This document shows positions 57,201 to 64,000 of a DNA stretch of 64,000 nucleotides, in pieces; the stretch's first letter is position 1, and each line of letters opens with the position of its first letter. The notes beneath the pieces are model-generated. The model had not been told where the DNA came from. It saw only the letters and a program-made list of their open reading frames with translations, and did no database searches. A program made the translations under genes and the position numbers. Source of the DNA: Rhyzopertha dominica (lineage: Eukaryota > Arthropoda > Insecta > Coleoptera > Bostrichidae); the NCBI GenBank assembly GCA_025024175.1, contig QCXZ01000003.1, positions 17,256,392 through 17,320,391 on the forward strand, read 5' to 3'.

Positions 57201-57952
57201 GCGATGTTTGCAATCCTCACCGGCACCGTCTTGGAGGTCTTGATAAGCGTTCTTGCAACCAACAAGTGTTTGTGTGAGTCTTCAGTCGGTTCTACTAATC
57301 CAACGCAGCTCCCAAGATCGTTCCCCATCGCAGCGTTGATGATCTGCTCGCTGCTTCCTCTTATTCGGACGGTTTCACTAGCATATAGCCTCACGCACCT
57401 TGCTTCGCCTCCAGGTGTTTCTAGCACGAAGCTCTCGTTTCCGATTTTCAGAATCCGCTCTTCTGGATCATATGCAAGTCCGTACTTCCCTATCAGGTCC
57501 ATCCCCATGATGAAATCGTCGTCAATGTCCGCCACCAATACCCTGTGACGTATACGAAGCTGCCCTAGTTCCACTTCAACCTCAGCTTCACCTATCGCCG
57601 GCGACGTTTCACCTGTCACTGTTCGCAGAAGAACCTTCTCCATCAGGGGTCTCACTGTCGGTGCGATGTTCTTCTTTATGATGGAAACCATAGCTCCAGT
57701 ATCCACGGTCACTTGCGTCTTCTTTCCATTCACGGTTGTCATCATTGTGAGGCTATCCACGTTGTTGTGTCGTAGCAGGTTGACGGAAACAATCTTGGGG
57801 GCTTTGTCTTCTCGGGCAGTCGGTGTGCGCCCCGTAACACCGACTGTTTTTAGTTTTCCTGCTGCTGGCTTCTTCTTGACGCTGCAGGAAGTGACACCCT
57901 GCAGTCTCTCTTGAAGTGCCCGGTCTTTCCGCAGCGGTAGCAGGTCTGACAT
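54278..57952 (-). CDS. Gypsy 2 pol polyprotein (protease, RT, RNase H, integrase), 1224 codons
   Basis: The protease has TVDTGAMVSIIKKN near residue 80. The RT has LRFCVDYRKLNDITKKDSYP, FSTLDLKSGYWQV, MPFGLCNAPATFERL and YLDDVMVMG (catalytic YLDD). RNase H has LDTDASKVGIGAVLSQ, YCVTRKELLAIVKSVDHFHK and ADALSRRP. The integrase has an H-H-C-C zinc domain (GAHLGVNKTLGK ... CRKCSTC) and an intact D-D-E core: IAIDVAGPFPTTTSNNKYIL, LHSDQGRNFESRVF and HPQSDGMVERFNRTMEQFL. A C-terminal LVWLYNPQRKKG and SWEGPYRIVKRINDVVYRIQ module follows. No stop, frameshift or missing catalytic residue seen. Expression would need a -1 shift from gag. Confidence 0.95.
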   Translation of the reverse strand: MSDLLPLRKDRALQERLQGVTSCSVKKKPAAGKLKTVGVTGRTPTAREDKAPKIVSVNLLRHNNVDSLTMMTTVNGKKTQVTVDTGAMVSIIKKNIAPTVRPLMEKVLLRTVTGETSPAIGEAEVEVELGQLRIRHRVLVADIDDDFIMGMDLIGKYGLAYDPEERILKIGNESFVLETPGGEARCVRLYASETVRIRGSSEQIINAAMGNDLGSCVGLVEPTEDSHKHLLVARTLIKTSKTVPVRIANIAPVGTTIRKGDLLATCTPVTRINTCEDMEDTQKTPRTPAQLNIDLKHLTKEEARRAREFLRCYQHVFAEPDTPMGRTDIVQHRINTGDAQPIRQAPRRLPLARQEQVEKMVKEMTEQGVIEESNSPWSSPVVLVTKKDGSLRFCVDYRKLNDITKKDSYPLPRIDDTLTTLSGSTWFSTLDLKSGYWQVGIHPEDKEKTAFTTSCGLYQFTVMPFGLCNAPATFERLMELVLRGLTWKTCLVYLDDVMVMGRDFEEHLKNLQEVFDRFRAANLKLNPKKCALFQKKVEFLGHTVSADGIQTSDDKIKAIRDWPRPRDKHEVRSFLGICTYYRRFVEGFAKIAAPLHQLTEPKTTFAWSHVHEEAFRKLKSALCSSPILAYPRRHGKFILDTDASKVGIGAVLSQVQDGEEKVIEYYSKVLTKPERNYCVTRKELLAIVKSVDHFHKYLYGREFLIRTDHAALSWLLRLKNPEGQVARWMERLQQYDFKIQHRPGRHHNNADALSRRPCGECKHCRKVDEREGTVDIRAVTVTQSEEWTAEKVRTAQQEDSDVGPLLKWKEENRQRPGWEEVSPESPTLKAMWVQWESLRVENGLLKRAWESADGRNVTMQLVVPKEYVPKVLEEVHGGSSGAHLGVNKTLGKVRERFYWVHCREDVEKWCRKCSTCAATKGPTTRLKGRMKQYNVGAPFERIAIDVAGPFPTTTSNNKYILVAMDYFSKWPEAYAIPNQEASTVAQVLVDNLVCRFGVPLELHSDQGRNFESRVFQELCHLLGITKTRTTPLHPQSDGMVERFNRTMEQFLSKVVERHQTDWDKHLPLFLMAYRAAIHETTGQTPAKVVLGRELRLPCDLVFGSAGTSNEEGATSYVENLRESLLITHQLVRQRMNIASDRMKARYDVRANPRQFNEGDLVWLYNPQRKKGLSPKLSPSWEGPYRIVKRINDVVYRIQRSPRSKMKVVHLNRLSEYHGNVEDWN

Positions 57953-59052
57953 CCGGCGGATTTATTCGCAGCTAGGAATTCTTTCAACTCCCGCATGATT
58001 GCTTTCAGTGAATCGGTCTCCTCTTCGACCTGTGTTCCACGTACCTTACACTGGCCCCAGTTGGCAGCTGAAGCCTTGTAAGCCGCCTCGATCTCCAAAG
58101 CTTTCCCTAGGGCTTCTCTCGTAGTGGTGTAAGTGGCTAGCAGCAAAGCGTTCCTCACAGTGTCATCTCTTACACCTTCGATAAAACTCCGCGTTGCCAG
58201 CTCCTCCACAAGCTCAGTTGGGGCTGTCGGATATGCCAGATGCATAAGTTTCCTTACGTCCGCTTCGAAGTCTTGCAGGGTCTCACCGACTTTTTGTTTA
58301 CGGGTCTTCAGCTGGGTACGAAACAGCTGTTGTAGGTGCTGTTCTCCAAAATGCAATTCCAGTGCTGCAGTAAGCTTCTGGTAATCACCCTTCTCTGCTT
58401 CGGGCAGCGTACGAAGTAAATCAAGAGCCGGTCCACGTAGAGCTACCACCAAAGCCATAACCTTTTCTTCATTACTCCAGTTATTTGCCTTTCCTGCCAT
58501 TTCAAACTGCAGCTTGTAAGTCTCAAATGATGTGTGACCATCATAAGTCGGTGGTTTTATTTTGTTATTTCCAATAACTGGCGAAGACGTCATACCGTGG
58601 GTTTTCATTCTTTCCAGGTCTCTTTTTACTGTCAAAATTTCCTTTCCAAATTCTCCTTTCATGTGTAGAACTTTTTCTTCGAATTTATTGCAAAGTTTTT
58701 CCTCTACTTTGTTGACCTTTTCTTCGACAAGCTCCACTTTCTCTTCGACTGCATTCTGTGTAACTTTAAGCTCTTCTGTTACACTGTCGATCCGTTCTTC
58801 AATTTTATTTTGGCTTGTTCTGATTTCCTCTATTTCGGTTTTAAGTTGTTCTTGCACAGCCATTATTATTTTCTTCTTAATTTCTTCCTGTCCGATTTTG
58901 AATTCTGTCTTCATTTCTTCTTGTCCGGTTTTCATGTCCTCTTGACAGGCTTTTATCTGCTCTGTCATGTTTTCTTGCATTTTCTGCATCATTTGCATTA
59001 ACTGTTCTAGTTGTGCTTCCATATTGGCCGATTGTCTTCTTGTTACTGGCAT
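57850..59052 (-). CDS. Gypsy 2 gag, 400 codons
   Basis: Starts at MPVTRRQSANMEAQLEQLM, about 70 bp after the primer-binding site. Residues 10-150 are a long charged heptad-rich region (coiled coil expected). They are followed by a capsid-like domain (IKPPTYDGHTSFETYKLQFE, NWSNEEKVMALVVALRGPA, GETLQDFEADVRKLMHLAYP) and one CCHC zinc knuckle CYRCGKTGHFKRDC near residue 374. It ends QQQEN-stop. The overlap with pol begins in the zinc knuckle. Confidence 0.93.
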   Translation of the reverse strand: MPVTRRQSANMEAQLEQLMQMMQKMQENMTEQIKACQEDMKTGQEEMKTEFKIGQEEIKKKIIMAVQEQLKTEIEEIRTSQNKIEERIDSVTEELKVTQNAVEEKVELVEEKVNKVEEKLCNKFEEKVLHMKGEFGKEILTVKRDLERMKTHGMTSSPVIGNNKIKPPTYDGHTSFETYKLQFEMAGKANNWSNEEKVMALVVALRGPALDLLRTLPEAEKGDYQKLTAALELHFGEQHLQQLFRTQLKTRKQKVGETLQDFEADVRKLMHLAYPTAPTELVEELATRSFIEGVRDDTVRNALLLATYTTTREALGKALEIEAAYKASAANWGQCKVRGTQVEEETDSLKAIMRELKEFLAANKSAGCQTCYRCGKTGHFKRDCRVSLPAASRRSQQQEN

Positions 59053-59141
59053 AAACTAGAATTTTCCAAAACTTTTCCAAACACTGTTTATTCGGTCCGC
59101 AGAACACTCCAGAAATCCAAAATCCCACTTCTGACACCAAT

Positions 59142-59580
59142 TGTTACGGAATTCGGGTTCGAAAATTCTGGATTTCTGATTTAAAACACTTTATTTAACA
59201 GTTCTAAAACACTAACAAGCACTATTCACAATTACTTTAACAATTAACAAACTTTACTCAACTATACACTACTTTTAAAAACACTACAGTTGTACTTATA
59301 TCACTTTACAATACTTAAATCTCACTTTCCGTCACTTTCAAAACTCGCGCTCGTTCATAGACTGTCTAACTCTCTCCTCACTTCCGTCTCTGGCCGCTTA
59401 TATATCCGCAGACTCCCCACTTACTTGGCGTGTCTGGCACATTCGCGAAGGCTCTCGATTTCGAACCTTCCTAGACTTTACTAGAGCCTTACGCATCGAT
59501 TAATCTCGAACACTCTAGCACGTCGGGTTGCCTGCCCACAGGCGTTGAGCGGGCCGTGATACCACTGACTCTCCGTTGCA
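59142..59580 (-). repeat. 5' LTR of gypsy element 2
   Basis: 439 bp, identical by eye to the 3' LTR. The primer-binding site lies immediately inside (complement of about 59124-59140). Confidence 0.95.
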
Positions 59581-59702
59581 ATAATATAATGTAAAATAGA
59601 CTTTCCGTTTCAAACTTATTTGAACTATATGTAATAAAAGCCTATGCTTTATATATGCCATAACAAATTATAAATTTATAAAAGTTACAATTATAATTTT
59701 AA

Positions 59703-59925
59703 GTAAGAAATTAGATGTCAATGTCATCTGTCAGCATTACACTGACATGATGACAGAGCCACCTACCTTTCATAATGGGATCTACTTCCTAAAGGAAGTG
59801 ACCTGGAGCCTGCCATGCTGTCTGTACTAGACCTAAGCTGCACTGATGAGCTATAATGATAGCGAAATAGATCTATCTGGAATTGGTTGCGGTGCAGACA
59901 GCACAGCATAGACATGCATTTTAAT
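59703..59925 (-). repeat. MITE family copy D (inverted)
   Basis: Reverse of copies A-C: CATCTGTCAGCATTACACTG, ATGATGACAGAGCCACCT, CTTCCTAAAGGAAGTGACC, then CTGTCTGTACTAGACCTAA and GGTGCAGACAGCACAGCATA. Confidence 0.8.
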
Positions 59926-62254
59926 TATAGTTATAATAAACTACATTCAGGTGATACGATCTTAGATGTTATATGATAAATTATAGTTGGTTTATATGCA
60001 CTTTGTATTTAACTTTTAGTTAAATAAAGAGCTAACTCTTTATAATTATCATTGAGAATCACACATGTAGTGCCTATAGTAGGTAAGTATAATATGTAGG
60101 AAAATAAAAAATATTCTAAATAAACAACAAAATAATTATAATATTATGAAATTAAACAGGAAACGAAAATATTAAAAAAAATGTAGTAGGAATCTGAAAG
60201 GTACTATAGCATACGACATGATTTTGAAATGTAAAATACATCTACTACAATTGTAATAAGTATAGCACTAGCAATTCTGCTTTATTGAATATATGAATTT
60301 ACGACCGTATGTGACTTATACGTCCCTTACGTTTGGTATTATATAATTATCATTCATTCTGCTGCCAAGGAAACATATAAACCGAATCCACCAATATAAT
60401 TATTCATAATATTGAAGATTATTGTTCGTATGTACTTCTGTTTGCCATATATTGTGTTAGTGTGTGATACACGTTACACATGTCTATAAGAACTGTGAAT
60501 CTAAGCGAGAATGGACGAGGCTCTCGACGACGCGACTGCTTCCTATTGGCTGGAGCTTGAATGCTGCTACCTGTAGTAGTCGAATATAGACCTTGGGTAA
60601 CGACTACAGATAACTCACTTAAACGGATAACGATCTTTGCCATCTGTCATACTACAAAAATGGGCCTGTTTAGAAAGACAATGATAGAAGTTTTAAATGT
60701 CATCGGTTGAATGCAACAACTTACAAGTACATGTGAAACGCATAATACCTAATGATCATACAATAGGAGTACGTGACAAAGAAATAGTATTATAATAAGA
60801 ATTAAATCGCAAACATAGTTTCATTTTTTATAATACATATAAGAAATGGTAGCGAACAGTAACAGAAACCTCTACACGAATATCAGAGTATAATAAGTAA
60901 AATAGAGCGACCGCAATAAACTAAAACAAGCCAAACTACTACAAAGGTATCATTTTACCCCTTTAAAGATTAGTGTTTACCAGGATTAAAGTAAAACACA
61001 ACAAAAACTGACATTTTGCTTGAAATCTGGACTAATAAGCATGAAATCCTGACAAATGCATGTCCTGATCAGATGCAAATTTTGGGAGGGACATGTTCTA
61101 TGAAATCTGTGCAGTCCTGCCTAAATCAGTACGGGTGGTCATCCTAGGTTAGGTGCACAATTTTTAAAATTAGGTACTATTTAAAAAGTTTCTTTTATCT
61201 TCTAAGTGTGCGAATTACAGTGTGGATGACACAATGCCATCTAGTGGCAATACGACATCATTCACTCGTTTCTGTGGAGAACTAATCTGAACGGCAGCCC
61301 ACTATGTTGTGGATATTGATAGTTCCAGCTTCAAAATCAATAACTATTCAAAAGGACAGTTCCAGTAGTGGATATACCTTAGCCTTATAAAATTACCAAG
61401 GAATTTCAGCATACAAATTGAGCATATCCTATACAGCAGTCATGGAGAAGTGGTCCATGGCGAACCCTTCATATTGTCAGAAATCATAACAGTCTTGCAG
61501 AAGCCTAAAAATCAGTTGAACAATCCGTTTTGCCTGAAACATATAAATGTGGATGCCATTGCGGCTCTTCATAATCAAGCCGAAAGTTTACAGGTCCAAG
61601 ACTTTCTCCAAACAATCAATACCACCCCGATTCATGTGTCCCTATCACTAGCACTGGACACGCAAANCTTCCGTATTGTTTTACGACTTATGCAGATAGG
61701 AGTTACGTGTAACGCAATAAAGACCTTTTTATTACAAATATTGCGATTCTATATTACGCATTAACTTGTTTACCTAAAATAGTGCAAGATAGTGCCGAGG
61801 TGTGAATAGATTAAGGTGTTTACGGGAAATTAGAATAGTTCATTGTTATAAAAAAGTACATATACTGATTGTAAATATATAATGAATAATTCTGATTTGG
61901 TATTAAGCTGCAATCTCGTTCAACTATTAGTTCAAATAAACATTTTTAGTTATTTAAACATATAAATTGCGTTTCAGTAAATATAATTTACTCTTTGTTT
62001 TTTTTCTACCTTTTAGTTAAAATAAACAACGGAATATAACTTTGTATTGAAATGGCTTATATGGAAATCGGATAGGCTTAAGTATTACTTACTATTGTGC
62101 TAAAGGTAATTAATACACTAGAAATGTATTTGGTTATGGATTTGCTATATATTACTACAATGGCATGCGCGGCCAATAGCTTTAAAAATTGCTGCCAGTT
62201 AGCTGTTGGTGTAATTACACAGCAGTGGTAAAATAGCAACGAATGTTGTTAGCC
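59926..62254. other. Intergenic region upstream of the second FAS-like gene
   Basis: AT-rich. The one ORF of interest is 61450-61764 (+, 104 codons with one N). Its frame is open a little further upstream (IEHILYSSHGEVVHGEPFIL) and includes NPFCLKHINVDAIAALHNQA and TPIHVSLSLALDTQ. I do not recognise it. It could be a decayed exon. Nothing else is supported. Confidence 0.4.
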
Positions 62255-62312
62255 ATGAGTGCACAAGAAACCGTAAAGAACATACCCTTTGGTGATGAAA
62301 TTGCTATTTCAG
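62255..62312 (+). CDS. First coding exon of a second FAS-like gene (continues beyond window)
   Basis: MSAQETVKNIPFGDEIAISG with a phase-1 donor (TCAG|GTAAGT). It matches the start of insect FASs (..PGDEVVISGISGRFPES) and has the same exon end as the first gene here (VVISG, phase 1). An in-frame ATG at 62243 would add MLLA; an in-frame TAG lies at 62234. The KS continuation is not visible within the remaining 1.7 kb, so the first intron must be longer than that. Short, hence moderate confidence. Confidence 0.65.
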
Positions 62313-64000
62313 GTAAGTTTTTACTTCTTATTACATAAATTGACATAATTATCATCTGTTGCACAATATACCTGCCAATCCGAACGTTACTTCATTAATG
62401 TGTAATCATAAACTTTTGTCAAGAAACTGTTTTCCTCATTAACCACTTAAATCGTTCCGATTTGTTTCTGAACATCGGCACACGGCGGAAGGAAGTATTG
62501 TATTGAATGTGAGAGGGGTGCGGCCATTAATTTTTTTTCTTACATCATCTAGTACTAAATCTAATACCAAAGTTATTTATTACCTGTATAAATAACAATG
62601 ATTATAAGTTTTGATTGAGTTTTTGCAAGTAAACGTATTTCTTAAGATGTATGGCTGGCTTTGAAGGGGAATTGAATCCGAGACCTTTTGATTGCTAGTC
62701 AAATGTGCTAAACATTACACCATCAAAGCTCTATTCAAATTCCAAGTTAAAGTGGCATTCTGCCATCTCCATAGGCGTAGCTAGGAGGGGGCTTGGGGGG
62801 GCTAAACCTCCCCTAATCTTCTCGATAGCCCCCCTAAAAATCTTTCCCAAGGTTTAAGTAAAATAGTTTATTTATATGTATTAACATTCAATTTTTATTA
62901 AATACTGTAGAACACAGGTCCTGATAAATAGCTTGGGCTCACATATTGATATTTAATTTCAGAAAGGTGACAAAGGGCAACCAGACGTCCTTCACAGGGT
63001 TTGTTTGTCATTCCTGAAGAGACTATTGAGCTACCGGCTAACTGAGCTCGACTGAAAGCTTGATAATTACCACACATTCTGACGTTTTTTAATGTGGGAC
63101 ACGTCATTTCGCTGATATTCAATTCTGAACATTTACTGTTTCTGGAAGAAATATTTGAAGAGCTAAATTTTTTTGTCTTGGTCTTGTTTTGTGGAAAATT
63201 TAATTTGTTTTAGAAGAGGAAAGTCATACTTTAAAAAAAATCTAAAGTTTACAAGAAGTTGAAAAATCAAGCAAAAATATTGCTGTTATTTGACCACAAC
63301 TAAGTTAGCACAGAGTTCTTGGGGTTGCGAATCTGGATCTATACTACCAGCACAAGTCCAAAAAAGCACAAAAGCAAAAAAAAGCCAATGGTAATTTATT
63401 TAATGTAGGCTCCATGCAAAGATAGACTGGCCTAACTATTTCCTCTTTGGGCAGATCCCAGTTGGAGTATACTTATTTCCTTTATATCCTCTATATAACA
63501 TGTACATTAAACTGCTCGGGGCTGTTGAAAGGTGATTTTGGTAAATTTTCAATCTAATATTTTACCCAACAGATTTAGTTACGTTTCGTTAGAAACTTTA
63601 GGGTTCCACGTGAAAATTCCTGTCAACATTTAATCTTTTACTGCAATAAACACAGATGCACAGATGTAATGTACTTCTACCATCGCCTATATCAGTTATG
63701 TGTCACTTCTGTATGTAGCACGTAAAATATTCAAAATGACCTTGTAAAACAACTGCGGTCTACAGAACTAAATACTATTTTATATGGCAGCCTGTAAATG
63801 TACTTTACACGGTTGATACCCAAGGACTCGGGAAAAAACTTAAATAACTCCTATAATCAATACATATTTAAAGTTACTCTTTACCAACAATTATTGTCCA
63901 TATTAGCAATAAATAAATTTTTCAAATTATTTATGAATATTTCATTTTTATTACCTATTGTAAATAATTATTATTATTTCTACTCAATGAACCTAAGCCC
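62313..64000 (+). other. First intron of the second FAS-like gene (part)
   Basis: Contains the tRNA-like sequence at 62658-62729 and a G-run/C-run hairpin at about 62765-62846 (GGAGGGGGCTTGGGGGGGCT ... AGCCCCCCTA) that looks like a DNA-transposon terminus. The - strand ORF at 62898-63122 is unassigned. The right-hand 800 bp are AT-rich with nothing recognised. Confidence 0.45.
62658..62729 (-). tRNA. tRNA-like sequence, probable pseudogene or SINE head
   Basis: On the - strand a 7-bp acceptor pair GCTTTGA/TCAAAGC encloses TGGTGTAATGTTTAGCAC (a D-arm like that of tRNA-Gln), a perfect 5-bp anticodon stem TTTGA/TCAAA with loop CTAGCAA, and a weak T-arm GGATTCAATTCC. Read by position the anticodon is AGC (Ala), although the body resembles Gln. 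The T-stem is poorly paired, so a pseudogene or SINE-derived origin is more likely than a working tRNA. Confidence 0.4.

Larger units (their letters stand above)
53808..59580 (-). mobile_element. Ty3/gypsy LTR retrotransposon 2, apparently intact and recent
   Basis: 439-bp LTRs at 53808-54246 and 59142-59580 read as identical on inspection and are flanked by the 4-bp duplication ATAA (53804-53807 and 59581-59584). On the - strand the primer-binding site TGGTGTCAGAAGTGGGAT follows the 5' LTR closely, and the polypurine tract AAGGAGGGGGTAG precedes the 3' LTR. It has two uninterrupted ORFs, gag (59052-57850) and pol (57952-54278), overlapping by 103 bp in a -1 relation. No envelope ORF. Structure and identity suggest a very young, possibly still mobile copy. 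Confidence 0.95.

Noticed and set aside
54627..59001. Numerous + strand ORFs of 60-164 codons across gypsy 2
   Set aside because: All are antisense shadows of the intact gag and pol frames.

Overview
The window looks like a chromosomal segment of an insect. The evidence is a many-exon type I fatty acid synthase (FAS)-like gene with GT-AG introns, an AT-rich background, and a dense mix of insect-type transposons (Ty3/gypsy, non-LTR LINEs, a Penelope-like element, hAT, a FLYWCH/MULE relic, mariner-like DDE and foldback MITEs). Isolated N bases show that it is an assembly. I do not name a species. All exon calls are read from reading frame, splice dinucleotides and family resemblance; none is tested by RNA or by a search.

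Layout: 1-5200 is a transposon graveyard (LINE endonuclease region, an integrase fragment, a foldback element). From 5202 to about 40.7 kb, on the + strand, lies one FAS-like gene: a candidate TATA box and 5' UTR exon, then about 29 coding exons in the order KS, MAT, DH, interdomain (pseudo-methyltransferase) region, ER, KR and ACP, with a stop straight after the ACP. Its introns hold decayed LINEs, a MULE/FLYWCH relic, two hAT elements with 8-bp target duplications, a Penelope-like relic, a DDE transposase relic and several MITEs. From 40.7 to 44.5 kb there are short repeats, a near-perfect 1-kb palindrome and a histone H2B pseudogene fragment. From 44.5 to 49.6 kb a Ty3/gypsy element on the - strand is inserted inside another repeat. 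From 49.8 to 51.9 kb there is a decayed LINE. From 53.8 to 59.6 kb there is a young, apparently intact Ty3/gypsy element (- strand) with LTRs that I read as identical. At 62,255 a second FAS-like gene begins and runs out of the window, so this is a tandem FAS cluster.

The most interesting object is the first FAS-like gene. The catalytic residues of KS (Cys and two His), the DH His, the KR Tyr and the ACP serine are all readable. The malonyl/acetyl-transferase nucleophile motif GHSxG has become GKALG (Ser to Ala). One MAT exon survives only as a relic with broken splice frames, and skipping it leaves the frame intact. The ER glycine motif is eroded and no thioesterase follows the ACP. This suggests either a neofunctionalised megasynthase that depends on acyl loading and release in trans, or an early pseudogene. 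The tandem neighbour at 62 kb may be the conventional copy.
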